Assembly: GCA_021732215.1 (NCBI GenBank)
Contig: JAKFVL010000026.1
Span: forward strand, 1 to 64,000
Reading direction: 5' to 3'
Length of the DNA stretch: 64,000 nt
Source of the DNA: Hyphomicrobiales bacterium
GTDB taxonomy: Bacteria > Pseudomonadota > Alphaproteobacteria > Rhizobiales > Xanthobacteraceae
The notes under the pieces are model-generated. The model did no database searches. It had not been told where the DNA came from and worked only from the letters and a program-made list of their open reading frames with translations. Positions 26,745-36,854 of this stretch are shown one piece after another. The position numbers were made by a program, and so were the translations under genes. Numbering within the stretch: the stretch's first letter is position 1; each line of letters opens with the position of its first letter.

Positions 26745-27659
26745 ATGGCGTATTTCTCCCAGCAACTGATCAACGGTCTCGTGCTCGGCTCGATCTACGG
26801 CCTGATCGCCATCGGCTACACCATGGTCTATGGCATCGTCGGCATGATCAATTTCGCCCATGGTGATATCTTCATGATCGGCGGCTTCGTGGCCCTGATC
26901 ACCTTTCTGATCCTGGTCTCGATCGGCCTCACCTTCGTCCCCGTCATTCTGCTGCTGGTGCTGCTGGTCGCGATGGCGATGACCGCGCTCTATGGCTGGA
27001 GCGTGGAGCGGATCGCCTATCGGCCCTTGCGCCATTCGTTCCGCCTCGCGCCGATGCTGTCGGCGATCGGCATGTCGTTCGCACTCACCAATTTCGCGCA
27101 GGTGGCGCAGGGCGCGCGCGTCAAGCCGGTGCCGCCGATCGTCACCGGCGGCTACTCGCTGTTCGAGCGCGATGGCTTCGTGGTGCAGCTCTCCAACATC
27201 CAGATCATCGTCGTCATCACGACACTGGTGCTGCTCGCGCTTTTCACCTGGCTGGTGTCGCGGACACGGCTCGGCCGCGACATGCGCGCGTGCGAGCAGG
27301 ATCAGACCATGGCCGCGCTGCTCGGCGTCGATGTCGATCGCACCATCTCGATGACGTTCGTGATCGGCGCCGCCCTCGCCGCCGTCGCCGGGATGATGTA
27401 CCTGCTCTATTATGGCCTGGTCGATTTCTTCATGGGCTTCGTCGCCGGCATCAAGGCATTTACCGCGGCCGTGCTCGGCGGCATCGGCTCGCTGCCCGGC
27501 GCGATGCTGGGCGGACTGTCGATCGGATTGATCGAGACCATGTGGTCGGCGTATTTCTCCGTCGAGTACAAGGATGTCGCCGCGTTCTCGATCCTGATTG
27601 TGGTTCTCATTTTCCTTCCGACCGGTCTCCTTGGCCGTCCGGAAGTCGAAAAAGTCTGA
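26745..27659 (+). CDS. livH: Branched-chain amino acid type ABC transporter permease LivH
   Basis: A 304-residue inner-membrane permease with about eight transmembrane segments. MVYGIVGMINFAHGDIFMIG at the N-terminus and KAFTAAVLGGIGSLPGAMLG near the C-terminus are LivH signatures. It forms the channel with LivM. Start at 26745 gives the standard N-terminus (MAYFSQQLINGL). The cluster order is livH-livM-livG-livF-livK. Being close to the pca genes, it may import an aromatic acid and not an amino acid; sequence cannot decide. Confidence 0.93.
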   Translation: MAYFSQQLINGLVLGSIYGLIAIGYTMVYGIVGMINFAHGDIFMIGGFVALITFLILVSIGLTFVPVILLLVLLVAMAMTALYGWSVERIAYRPLRHSFRLAPMLSAIGMSFALTNFAQVAQGARVKPVPPIVTGGYSLFERDGFVVQLSNIQIIVVITTLVLLALFTWLVSRTRLGRDMRACEQDQTMAALLGVDVDRTISMTFVIGAALAAVAGMMYLLYYGLVDFFMGFVAGIKAFTAAVLGGIGSLPGAMLGGLSIGLIETMWSAYFSVEYKDVAAFSILIVVLIFLPTGLLGRPEVEKV

Positions 27660-27668
27660 CGGCTGCGC

Positions 27669-29006
27669 GTGGCGACTGCACCCAAAACGGCAACCGCCAC
27701 CATCGACAACGGACGATCACAGTCAGGATTTGCCGCCGCACTGAAGAAAGCCTTGCTCAGCGCACTGGTCGCTCTCGTGCTGTTCTCGCTGATGATCGGC
27801 GTGCGCACCGAGGCCGGCTCTACCGGACAACTGATTTACTGGACGCGATTTACCGAACTGGCCGGCGTCGTCGCTGCGGTTTTCGCGGGCAGTCTCATTC
27901 TCGAACTGCTGCGAAGCTGGCTCGGCCCGTTCGACGCAGCCGGGTTGATTCCAGCGTCGGCTGAACAGCCCCTGAAGACAGCCCAGCGATTGTTTCCGCT
28001 CGCGCTGCTCGCCTTCACGCTGGTGTTTCCCGTCATCTTCTACGACCAGCGCTACATTCTCGACCTCGGCATTCTGGTGTTGACCTATGTAATGCTGGGC
28101 TGGGGACTGAATGTCGTCGTCGGCCTCGCTGGTCTGCTGGATCTCGGCTACGTCGCGTTCTACGCCGTCGGCGCTTATTCCTACGCGCTGCTCGCGACCA
28201 CCTTCGGATTGTCGTTCTGGATCTGTCTGCCGCTTGCCGGAATCCTCGCCGCCTTCTGGGGCGTGCTGCTCGGCTTCCCCGTGCTGCGATTGAAGGGCGA
28301 TTACCTCGCCATCGTCACGCTGGCGTTCGGCGAAATCATCCGCCTCGTGCTGATCAACTGGCAGAGTCTGACCGGCGGTCCGAACGGCATCACCGGCGTC
28401 CCCCGCCCGTCGTTCTTCGGCATTCCGCTGACGCCGGGCGACGACGGTTTCGCCGCCCGCTTCGGGTTGGAGTTTTCACCAACCCATCGCGTGGTGTTTC
28501 TCTATTACCTGATCCTCGCGCTGGCGCTCTTGACCAACTGGGTCACGATCCGGCTGCGGCGACTTCCGATCGGCCGGGCGTGGGAAGCCATGCGCGAGGA
28601 CGAAGTCGCCTGCCGCGCGCTCGGCATCAACATCACCACGACCAAACTCACCGCGTTCGCCACCGGCGCGATGTTCGGCGGCTTCGCTGGCGCGTTCTTC
28701 GCCACCCGTCAGGGCTTCATCAGCCCGGAGTCGTTCACTTTCCACGAATCGGCGCTGGTGCTCGCCATCGTCGTGCTCGGCGGCATGGGATCGCAACTCG
28801 GCGTCGCGCTGGCCGCGCTCGTCATGATCGGCGGCTTCGAGCTGTTTCGCGATTTCGAGCAGTACCGCATGCTGGTGTTCGGACTGGCGATGGTGGCGCT
28901 GATGGTCTGGCGGCCGCGCGGGCTCGTCGGTCACCGCGAAGCGACGGTGTTTCTGCATCATCGCACCGAAATTTCCGCCGAGCTGTCGCGGGAGGGCCGC
29001 GGTTGA
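27669..29006 (+). CDS. livM: Branched-chain amino acid type ABC transporter permease LivM
   Basis: A 445-residue permease. GWGLNVVVGLAGLLDLGYVA, LKGDYLAIVTLAFGEIIRLV, and RAWEAMREDEVACRALGINI are LivM hallmarks. The first 130 residues form an extended N-terminus with three extra hydrophobic segments, as in the longer LivM group. GTG start at 27669, nine bases after livH. The stop overlaps the TTG start of livG. Confidence 0.93.
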   Translation: MATAPKTATATIDNGRSQSGFAAALKKALLSALVALVLFSLMIGVRTEAGSTGQLIYWTRFTELAGVVAAVFAGSLILELLRSWLGPFDAAGLIPASAEQPLKTAQRLFPLALLAFTLVFPVIFYDQRYILDLGILVLTYVMLGWGLNVVVGLAGLLDLGYVAFYAVGAYSYALLATTFGLSFWICLPLAGILAAFWGVLLGFPVLRLKGDYLAIVTLAFGEIIRLVLINWQSLTGGPNGITGVPRPSFFGIPLTPGDDGFAARFGLEFSPTHRVVFLYYLILALALLTNWVTIRLRRLPIGRAWEAMREDEVACRALGINITTTKLTAFATGAMFGGFAGAFFATRQGFISPESFTFHESALVLAIVVLGGMGSQLGVALAALVMIGGFELFRDFEQYRMLVFGLAMVALMVWRPRGLVGHREATVFLHHRTEISAELSREGRG

Positions 29007-29857
29007 GCGCCGTCCCCGCCAGCACCGCCGCGCCCGACGACATTCTCGCGGTGTCGGGGCTGACCATGCGCTTCGGCGGCATCGTCGCCATCAACGATCT
29101 GTCGTTCACCGCAAGGCGTGGGCAAATATCGGCCCTGATCGGCCCGAACGGCGCGGGCAAGACCACCGTCTTCAATTGCATCACCGGCTTCTACAAACCG
29201 ACCGCGGGCGACATCCGCCTCACCCACGCGGACGGCAAGGGCTACGTGCTGCAGACGCTGAACGACTTCCGCATCTGCAAGGTCGCGAAAGTCGCGCGCA
29301 CGTTCCAGAACATCCGCCTTTTCCCCGGATTGACCGCGCTGGAAAACCTGATGGTCGCCCAGCACAACGCGCTGATGCGCGCGTCGGGCTTCACGCTGAT
29401 GGGGCTGCTCGGGATGCCGGGCTGGCGCGCCGCCGAGAAAGCGGCGCTCGACCTGTCGAGCTACTGGCTCGATCGCATCGGATTGTACGATCGCGCCGAC
29501 GAGGCCGCGGGCAATCTGCCCTATGGCGATCAGCGGCGGCTCGAGATCGCGCGCGCGATGTGCACCGAACCTGCGCTGTTGTGTCTGGACGAGCCCGCCG
29601 CGGGCCTCAACGCACGCGAGAGCGGCGAGTTGAACGAACTGCTGCTGTCGATCCGCAACGATCGCGGCGCGTCCATTCTGCTGATCGAGCATGACATGTC
29701 GGTGGTGATGGAGATTTCCGACCACGTCACCGTGCTCGACTACGGCGTCAGGATCGCGGGCGGCACGCCGCAGCACGTTCGCGACGATCCGAAAGTGATC
29801 GCGGCCTATCTCGGGACCGACGAAGAGACCGCGATTGCCGTGATGGAGGGCACCTAG
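29003..29857 (+). CDS. livG: ABC transporter ATP-binding protein LivG
   Basis: A 284-residue ATPase. Walker A GPNGAGKTT, the signature variant LPYGDQRRLEIARAM and Walker B LLCLDEPAAGLN are present, with the LivG-type C-terminus (VRDDPKVIAAYLG). The start is a TTG at 29003 that overlaps the livM stop (TTGA), with GGAGGG just upstream. The stop TAG lies in the terminal CTAG of the first of two palindromes that follow, so the element end coincides with the gene end. Confidence 0.93.
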   Translation: MSAVPASTAAPDDILAVSGLTMRFGGIVAINDLSFTARRGQISALIGPNGAGKTTVFNCITGFYKPTAGDIRLTHADGKGYVLQTLNDFRICKVAKVARTFQNIRLFPGLTALENLMVAQHNALMRASGFTLMGLLGMPGWRAAEKAALDLSSYWLDRIGLYDRADEAAGNLPYGDQRRLEIARAMCTEPALLCLDEPAAGLNARESGELNELLLSIRNDRGASILLIEHDMSVVMEISDHVTVLDYGVRIAGGTPQHVRDDPKVIAAYLGTDEETAIAVMEGT

Positions 29858-29931
29858 TGCCGCCGATCTGAAGTTCCTGCAAATCTTGCCGCAACTCAGG
29901 ACAAGGAACTTCAGATCGAAAGCGGCACTAG
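29854..29931. repeat. 78-bp palindrome A between livG and livF
   Basis: CTAGTGCCG...GATCTGAAGTTCCT pairs with AGGAACTTCAGATCG...GCGGCACTAG around a loop of about 25 bases. Both ends are CTAG; the left CTAG contains the livG stop codon. Confidence 0.93.
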
Positions 29932-29944
29932 AGTTTATGGATTG

Positions 29945-30021
29945 CTAGTACCCTTTAGTTTCCGAAGTTCGTGGGAGAGAATAGCAGCGATGATTGACGA
30001 ACTTCGGAAACTGGGTACTAG
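29945..30021. repeat. 77-bp palindrome B between livG and livF
   Basis: CTAGTACCC...AGTTTCCGAAGTTCG pairs with GAACTTCGGAAACTGGGTACTAG, loop of about 28 bases. Like palindrome A it has CTAG ends and an internal GAAGTTC. It ends three bases before the livF start codon. Confidence 0.93.
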
Positions 30022-30024
30022 CCA

Positions 30025-30756
<732 letters not shown>

Positions 30757-30922
30757 ACCGCGCAAGCGAAACCTGATGCCGGAGCGGCCGGACGAACTGC
30801 GGCAAGATGCGCCGCATCCTGCCCCTTGCTGCCCGAAATTTGCCGATGACTTCCACGGGAAATCATCCGAGAATACCGCTGATTGATCGCCCGATCGCTG
30901 CGGGCTAGCCTGGAGAATGCGT

Positions 30923-32041
30923 ATGAAATCCCTGCAAATGTTTGGCCTTGCGCTTGGCGCTGCAATGGCGCTGTCAACCGCCGCTTACGCCCAGGACATT
31001 CCCGTTGCCGTTGCCGGCCCGATGACCGGAGGCGAATCGGCGTTCGGCCGTCAGATGAAGAACGGCGCGGATCTGGCCGTGGCCGACATCAATGCGGCTG
31101 GCGGCGTGCTCGGCAAGAAACTTTCGCTGCAGGTCGGCGATGACGTCTGCGACCCGAAGCAGGCCCGCTCGGTCGCCGAAAAGCTCTCCGGCAACAAGGT
31201 GCCGTTCGTCGCCGGACACTTCTGCTCGTCGTCGTCGATCCCGGCCTCGGAGGTCTATGCGGAAAGCAACGTGCTACAGATTACGCCGGCATCGACCAAT
31301 CCGCTGTTCACGGAGCGCAAGCTGTGGAACGTACTGCGCGTCTGCGGCCGTGACGATCAGCAAGGCCTCGTCGCCGCCGACTACATCAAGAAGAACTATA
31401 CCGGCAAGAACGTCGCGATCCTCAACGACAAGACGACCTACGGCAAGGGCCTCGCCGACGAAACCAAGAAGGCGCTGAACGCGGCGGGCTTCACGGAGAA
31501 GCTGTTCGAGTCCTACAACAAGGGCGATAAGGACTTCAACGCCATCGTCTCGCGGCTGAAGAGCGAGAACATCGATCTGGTCTATGTCGGCGGCTATCAT
31601 CAGGAGTCCGGACTGATCGTGCGCCAGATGCGCGCGCAGGGCCTCAAGGCCGTGCTGATGGCGGGCGACGCGCTGAACGACAAGGAATTCGCGACCATCA
31701 CCGGCGCGGATGCCGAGGGCACGCTGTTCACGTTCGGCCCGGATCCGCGCAACAAGCCGACCGCGAAGGCGGTGGTCGAGAAGTTCAAGGCCAAGGGCAT
31801 CGATCCGGAAGGCTACACGCTCTACACCTACGCCACGATGCAGGTGTGGTCGCAGGCGGTCGCCAAGGTCGGCAGCACCGATCCGAAGAAAGTCGTCGAA
31901 GCCATCAAGGCCGGCGAGTGGGATACGGTGATCGGCAAACTCGGCTTTGACGCCAAGGGCGACATCAAGGCGATCGACTACGTGGTCTACAAGTGGGATG
32001 CCAAGGGCAACTACGCCGAGATCACGAAGCAGGGTTCGTAA
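30923..32041 (+). CDS. livK: Periplasmic substrate-binding protein LivK
   Basis: A protein of about 372 residues with a signal peptide (MKSLQMFGLALGAAMALSTAAYAQ) and a type I periplasmic binding fold: IPVAVAGPMTGGESAFGRQM, GHFCSSSSIPASEVYAESNV, LNDKTTYGKGLADETKKAL. It presents the substrate to LivHM. TGGAG at 30911-30915 favours the ATG at 30923 over that at 30917. It follows livF by 166 bases that hold no recognisable gene. Confidence 0.93.
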   Translation: MKSLQMFGLALGAAMALSTAAYAQDIPVAVAGPMTGGESAFGRQMKNGADLAVADINAAGGVLGKKLSLQVGDDVCDPKQARSVAEKLSGNKVPFVAGHFCSSSSIPASEVYAESNVLQITPASTNPLFTERKLWNVLRVCGRDDQQGLVAADYIKKNYTGKNVAILNDKTTYGKGLADETKKALNAAGFTEKLFESYNKGDKDFNAIVSRLKSENIDLVYVGGYHQESGLIVRQMRAQGLKAVLMAGDALNDKEFATITGADAEGTLFTFGPDPRNKPTAKAVVEKFKAKGIDPEGYTLYTYATMQVWSQAVAKVGSTDPKKVVEAIKAGEWDTVIGKLGFDAKGDIKAIDYVVYKWDAKGNYAEITKQGS

Positions 32042-32114
32042 GGCTACTGTCGCGTCGGTTCGACATGACGCGCCGAACCCTGTCCCGGTCATTCCGGGGC
32101 GCGAGCGCTCCTTC

Positions 32115-32204
32115 TCGTCATGGCCGGGCTTGACCCGGCCATCCACGTCTTCTTTGTTGAGATAGATAAAACGTGGATGCCCGCGACAAGCGCGGGCATG
32201 ACGA
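32115..32204. repeat. Dispersed palindrome (TCATGGCCGGGCTTGACCCG type)
   Basis: TCGTCATGGCCGGGCTTGAC...CATCCACG pairs with CGTGGATGCCCGCGACAAGC...GGGCATGACGA. Related to 36709-36826. Confidence 0.88.
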
Positions 32205-32215
32205 TGGCGCGTTGA

Positions 32216-33211
32216 ATGAAAAATCTCCTCACCGATATCGCGGGTGTCAGCGTCGGGCATGCCCACGATCACAAGCTGGCGTCGGGCGTCACAGCTATTG
32301 TGTTCGACAAACCCGCCGTCGCTTCGATCGATGTGCGCGGCGGCGGTCCGGGCACGCGCGATGCGACGCTGCTCGAACTCGCCAATACCGTCGAGGGTGT
32401 CGACGGCTTCGCCCTGTCCGGCGGCTCGGCATTCGGTCTCGATGCGGCCGGCGGGATTCAGGCCTGGCTCGCCGAGCAGGGCCGCGGCTTTGTGGTCGGC
32501 GGCGCGGTGATCCCGATCGTGCCGGGCGCAATCATGTTCGATCTCATCAATGGCGGCGACAAGGCATGGGGCCGTTTCCCTCCCTATCGCGACCTTGGAT
32601 ACGCAGCCGCGGCGGCGTCGGGAAAGAATTTCGCGCTCGGCAGCGTCGGCGCGGGCCTCGGCGCGACGACGGCCACCTTGAAGGGCGGCGTCGGCTCGGC
32701 CTCCGCGACGACGGCGGACGGCGTGACCGTCGCTGCGATCGTTGCGGTCAACGCCGTCGGCAGCGTGACGGTCGGCGACGGACCGTGGTTCTGGGCCGCG
32801 CCGTTCGAGGAGAATGACGAATTCGGAGGGCGCGGGCTTCCGCCATCGTTCACGCCCGAGATGCGCGCGATGCGGATCAAGGGCGCCGCCTCGGCGACCT
32901 CGATGCAGAACACCACCATCGCCGCCGTCGTCACTGACGCCATGCTGACCAAGCCGCAGGCCAAGCGGCTTGCCGTAATGGCGCAGACCGGATTCGCGCG
33001 TGCGATCTATCCCGTGCATGCGCCGCTCGACGGCGATCTGGTCTTCGCCGCGGCGACCTGCGAGAAGCCGATCGATCCGCTGGCCGGCCTCACCGAACTC
33101 GGCATGCTGGGAGCGAACGTGATTTCACGCGCGATCGCGCGCGGAGTGTTCGAGGCGAAGGCGCTCCCGTTTCCGAATGCGCTGCCGGACTGGGCATCGA
33201 AGTTCGCGTAA
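32216..33211 (+). CDS. P1 family peptidase (DmpA/NylC type)
   Basis: A 331-residue self-cleaving Ntn-type hydrolase. ITDIAGVSVGHAHD-like N-terminus (LLTDIAGVSVGHAHDHKLAS), VRGGGPGTRDATLLE and ALSGGSAFGLDAAGG are family marks. The likely autocleavage site is Asn232-Thr233 (MQNTTIAAVVTDA), making Thr233 the nucleophile, as in NylC. Relatives cleave N-terminal amino acids from peptides or nylon oligomers. The stop codon lies in a GTAAGCGAA/TTCGCTTAC hairpin (33208-33236). Confidence 0.9.
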   Translation: MKNLLTDIAGVSVGHAHDHKLASGVTAIVFDKPAVASIDVRGGGPGTRDATLLELANTVEGVDGFALSGGSAFGLDAAGGIQAWLAEQGRGFVVGGAVIPIVPGAIMFDLINGGDKAWGRFPPYRDLGYAAAAASGKNFALGSVGAGLGATTATLKGGVGSASATTADGVTVAAIVAVNAVGSVTVGDGPWFWAAPFEENDEFGGRGLPPSFTPEMRAMRIKGAASATSMQNTTIAAVVTDAMLTKPQAKRLAVMAQTGFARAIYPVHAPLDGDLVFAAATCEKPIDPLAGLTELGMLGANVISRAIARGVFEAKALPFPNALPDWASKFA

Positions 33212-33601
33212 GCGAATTTTCATCGCGTTCGCTTACCGCTTCCATTCACCTTTGTGCGGGTTTGCGCACCGCGCACGGTAGATGCTCACTGCTACGTACG
33301 CAGTGATCCGCGCGATCTTCGAAGGCTTAAGGTTAGAACCGGGTATCGGTTGCACAAGCCAATCACTCCGGACAATTCTGATGCCCGACAGCACCGATGG
33401 CATTGCCGTCAATGCTCATGTCACCACGGCAAGGGCGGTGTACGCGGCATCGTTCTTGGCTGGGTCGGGTTGCTTGGTGCTACAACGCAGGCGACCGCGG
33501 ACGGAGCCCCCCAGCTCCGTCCGCAACGCTTTTGGCGACGAAGGCTGTCACGACGGGCTGAAGTAGTCATTTTCGCTCAGAACCTGAGACGATCAGCACT
33601 C
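33212..33601. other. 390-bp intergenic stretch without recognised gene
   Basis: Apart from the hairpin at 33208-33236 just after the peptidase stop, I see no protein-like frame, repeat or terminator. The open frames here are short and show no family character. Confidence 0.5.
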
Positions 33602-34252
33602 TCAGGCGATAACTTTAACGACGGTATTCAGCCGCGCCTGCTGGGTACGCTCGACGAAGTTGTACGACGATGCCGCCGAGATCGATGCGCTCTCGCTGGC
33701 TGTCTTGGCCAATTTCGCCTTGTTGCTGTCGGAGTCGTTCAGCGCTTTCAGCAGCGGGTCCTGCTCGTTGCCCGGACCCGGTGCGTGCGGCCTGCGCTTC
33801 TTGTCAGCACGCAGTACGGCGCTCAGTTCGTCGATGCTCAGCGAGCCGTCGCCGTTCGTATCGAGCTTGCCGAATACACGATCGGCATTTGCAGTATTGG
33901 TCCCGCCCGCACCGAGCTGCTGCTGGAATTCGGACTTGCCGATCTGGCCGTCGCCATTGCCATCGAGCGCGGAGAACAGCTTGTTCAGCAGGGACGGCCG
34001 GTCGGCCGTCGTGGCGGCGCCTGCGGCGCTGGTCTGGGTTTGCCCCTGAGTTTCGAGCAGCGCGTTAAATGTCGTGGGGGACAGCTTCGATGAAGCCGGA
34101 CTTGCGCTACCCTTCGCGGGGGAAGTGGTCGCGCCCGAGACGTTGAAAGCGGACGCGGCATTGAAGCCGGTCTTCTTTTTTGCGGCGGGGGAGAACAATG
34201 CACTCAGCGCATCGACTCCGATTGACAATGCACCTGCGGCGGCCAAAGCCAT
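33602..34252 (-). CDS. EF-hand calcium-binding protein
   Basis: A 216-residue protein with two canonical EF-hand loops, DGNGDGQIGKSEF (from residue 97) and DTNGDGSLSIDEL (from residue 131), each with Asp at positions 1, 3 and 5 or equivalents. Residues 1-80 are a Ser/Ala/Thr-rich linker; the N-terminus MALAAAGALSIGVDALSALF is hydrophobic but is not a clear signal peptide. Probably a calcium sensor or buffer. Start at 34252 with GGGAG upstream. No partner gene is adjacent. Confidence 0.85.
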   Translation of the reverse strand: MALAAAGALSIGVDALSALFSPAAKKKTGFNAASAFNVSGATTSPAKGSASPASSKLSPTTFNALLETQGQTQTSAAGAATTADRPSLLNKLFSALDGNGDGQIGKSEFQQQLGAGGTNTANADRVFGKLDTNGDGSLSIDELSAVLRADKKRRPHAPGPGNEQDPLLKALNDSDSNKAKLAKTASESASISAASSYNFVERTQQARLNTVVKVIA

Positions 34253-34523
34253 GATCAACTCCCTGTTCCGCCGGCCCCAAATGGCGCGCGGAAATGTCCC
34301 TGCAACATCGGAGCAAGGGTCGTGCCGGAACTGAAGTGCTTGGAAAGCAGAGACTTTTTTCTGATTGAAGATTGCGCAACCCGGCAAAACTTGCTTTCTG
34401 CGGCAAAACTTGCCGCCAATCGGCGAGACTGCGGGGCGCGCAATTGCCCCGTTGCCGCCCGCATGATACGCGACACCTGATCGCCCGGCCTGATATGGGC
34501 GTCATTCGCCGAAAGCGAGCCTT

Positions 34524-35222
34524 ATGCCCGGTTCTGCTCCACGTCCGCTCGTGATTGCGCCGTCGATTCTGGCGTCTGACTTCTCGAAACTCGGCGACGA
34601 AGTGCGCGCGGTCGATCAGGCAGGCGCCGACTGGATCCATCTCGACGTGATGGATGGCCACTTCGTGCCGAACATTTCGTTCGGCCCGGATGTCATCAAG
34701 GCGATGCGGCCGCACTCGAAGAAGATCTTCGATACGCATTTGATGATCGCACCGTGCGATCCCTATCTCGAAGCCTTCGCCAAGGCCGGTTCCGATATCA
34801 TCACGGTGCATGCCGAAGCCGGCCCTCACCTGCACCGCTCGCTGCAGGCGATCCGCGCGCTCGGCAAGAAGGCCGGCGTCTCGCTCAATCCGGCCACCCC
34901 GGCGGCGGCGATCGAGCACGTCATCGACATGGTCGATCTGATCCTCGTGATGTCGGTCAATCCGGGATTCGGCGGCCAGGCATTCATACCCTCCGCGCTG
35001 GAGAAGATTTCACATCTTCGCGCCATGGCGGCAGGACGGCCGATCGATATCGAAGTCGATGGCGGCGTCACGCCGGATACGGCTGCGAAAATAGCGGCCG
35101 CTGGAGCCAATGCGCTGGTGGCCGGTTCGGCCGTATTCAAGGGCGGCACCGAAGGCGCCTACAAGGCGAATATCAGCGCGATCCGCAATGCGGCCGCGGG
35201 CGCGCGCGGCGAGACAGCCTGA
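34524..35222 (+). CDS. rpe: Ribulose-phosphate 3-epimerase
   Basis: A 232-residue TIM barrel. [44 protein letters not shown] and VDGGVTPD are the standard catalytic and metal-binding motifs (Asp in LDVMDG and VDGG). It interconverts ribulose-5-phosphate and xylulose-5-phosphate in the pentose phosphate or Calvin pathway. In this family the gene is often near purB, as here. Confidence 0.97.
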   Translation: MPGSAPRPLVIAPSILASDFSKLGDEVRAVDQAGADWIHLDVMDGHFVPNISFGPDVIKAMRPHSKKIFDTHLMIAPCDPYLEAFAKAGSDIITVHAEAGPHLHRSLQAIRALGKKAGVSLNPATPAAAIEHVIDMVDLILVMSVNPGFGGQAFIPSALEKISHLRAMAAGRPIDIEVDGGVTPDTAAKIAAAGANALVAGSAVFKGGTEGAYKANISAIRNAAAGARGETA

Positions 35223-35364
35223 CACACCGGGCAGCCATTCGGTTAACAGCCGAAAACGCGGATTTTCATTGACCAACAAGGCCTTGCGGGTGGCATCACG
35301 GCGGCGTATCTGCTAAAGCGCAGCGTAACCCGAACACCACAAAATTCGTGCGCGAAGGGCCTCG

Positions 35365-36672
35365 ATGATTCCCCGCTATACCCGTCCTGAAATGGCTGCC
35401 ATCTGGGAGCCGCAGACCCGCTTCAAGATATGGTTCGAGATCGAGGCGCACGCCGCCGACGCCATGGCGGAGCTGGGCGTGATCCCGAAGGACGCGGCGA
35501 AAACCATCTGGGCCAAGGCGAAGAATGCGACTTTCGATGTCGCGCGGATCGACGAAATCGAGCGTGAGACCAAGCACGACGTCATCGCGTTCCTGACCCA
35601 CCTCGCCGAGATCGTCGGGCCGGAGGCGCGCTTCGTCCATCAGGGCATGACCTCGTCGGATGTGCTCGATACTTGTCTGAACGTACAGCTCACCCGCGCC
35701 GCCGACATCCTGATCGCGGATGTGGACAAGCTCCTCGCCGCGCTGAAGCGCCGCGCCCTCGAGCACAAGATGACGCCGACCATCGGCCGCTCCCACGGCA
35801 TCCATGCCGAGCCGGTCACCTTCGGCCTCAAGCTGGCGCAGGCCTATGCGGAGTTTTCACGCGCCAAAGAACGCCTGATCGCGGCGCGCAAGGAAGTCGC
35901 GACCTGCGCCATCTCCGGCGCGGTCGGCACCTTCGCGCAGATCGATCCGCGCGTGGAGGAACACGTTGCCAAAGCGATGGGCCTCACACCGGAGCCGATC
36001 TCGACGCAGGTGATCCCGCGCGATCGCCACGCGATGTTTTTTGCGACGCTGGGCGTGATCGCCTCGTCGATGGAACGGCTCGCCATCGAGATTCGCCATC
36101 TGCAACGGACTGAAGTGCTCGAAGCCGAGGAGTTTTTCTCCGAGGGCCAGAAGGGTTCGTCGGCGATGCCGCACAAGCGCAATCCGGTGCTGACCGAGAA
36201 CATCACCGGACTTGCGCGCATGGTCCGCGCTTACGTCACGCCCGCCCTTGAGAATGTCGCGCTGTGGCATGAACGCGACATCTCGCACTCCTCTGCCGAG
36301 CGCATGTTCGGTCCTGACGCCACCGTGACGCTCGACTTCGCGCTCAATCGCCTCGCCGGCGTCATCGACAAGCTCGTGGTCTATCCGCAGAACATGATGA
36401 AGAACCTCGACCGGCTCGGCGGGCTGGTACACTCGCAGCGCATCCTGATCGCACTCACCCAAAAGGGCTGCTCGCGCGAAGACGCCTACAAGCTGGTCCA
36501 GCGTAACGCCATGCCGGTGTGGCGCGGCGAAGGCGACTTCCTGACGCTGCTGAAGAAAGACGCCGACGTGAAGAAGCATCTCACCGATGCCGAGATCGCC
36601 GAGCAGTTCGACCTCGGCTATCATTTCAAGCACGTCGATACGATTTTCAGGCGCGTGTTCGGGTCGGCATAA
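35365..36672 (+). CDS. purB: Adenylosuccinate lyase
   Basis: A 435-residue member of the fumarase/aspartase family. MIPRYTRPEMAAIWEPQTRF, TSSDVLDTCLNVQ and the flexible catalytic loop GSSAMPHKRNPVLTEN identify PurB, which acts at two steps in purine synthesis (SAICAR to AICAR, adenylosuccinate to AMP). Full length; the other pur genes in the window are 10-20 kb away. Confidence 0.98.
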   Translation: MIPRYTRPEMAAIWEPQTRFKIWFEIEAHAADAMAELGVIPKDAAKTIWAKAKNATFDVARIDEIERETKHDVIAFLTHLAEIVGPEARFVHQGMTSSDVLDTCLNVQLTRAADILIADVDKLLAALKRRALEHKMTPTIGRSHGIHAEPVTFGLKLAQAYAEFSRAKERLIAARKEVATCAISGAVGTFAQIDPRVEEHVAKAMGLTPEPISTQVIPRDRHAMFFATLGVIASSMERLAIEIRHLQRTEVLEAEEFFSEGQKGSSAMPHKRNPVLTENITGLARMVRAYVTPALENVALWHERDISHSSAERMFGPDATVTLDFALNRLAGVIDKLVVYPQNMMKNLDRLGGLVHSQRILIALTQKGCSREDAYKLVQRNAMPVWRGEGDFLTLLKKDADVKKHLTDAEIAEQFDLGYHFKHVDTIFRRVFGSA

Positions 36673-36708
36673 TCAGTCTTCCCATCGATCCAGCGCATCA
36701 ATCTCAGA

Positions 36709-36826
36709 TCGTCATGCCCGGACTTGATCCGGGCATCCATCTTCCATAGCAAGAAAAGCTGGATTGCCGGGTCATAGGCGAGCGAAGCGACGCCGTTCTT
36801 CGAACGGCTATGCCCGGCAATGACGA
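36709..36826. repeat. Composite dispersed palindrome
   Basis: CGTCATGCCCGGACTTGATC...CGGGCATCCA with later GGCTATGCCCGGCAATGACG; contains CATAGGCGAGCGAAGCGACG, shared with the element upstream of groESL. Confidence 0.85.
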
Positions 36827-36854
36827 AGGGTAAAAGCCGACTTATAATGCCGGA

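Noticed and set aside
33254-34093. Long plus-strand open frame over the EF-hand gene
   Set aside because: It is antisense to the EF-hand gene, is Arg/Val-rich without family character and has no ribosome-binding site.
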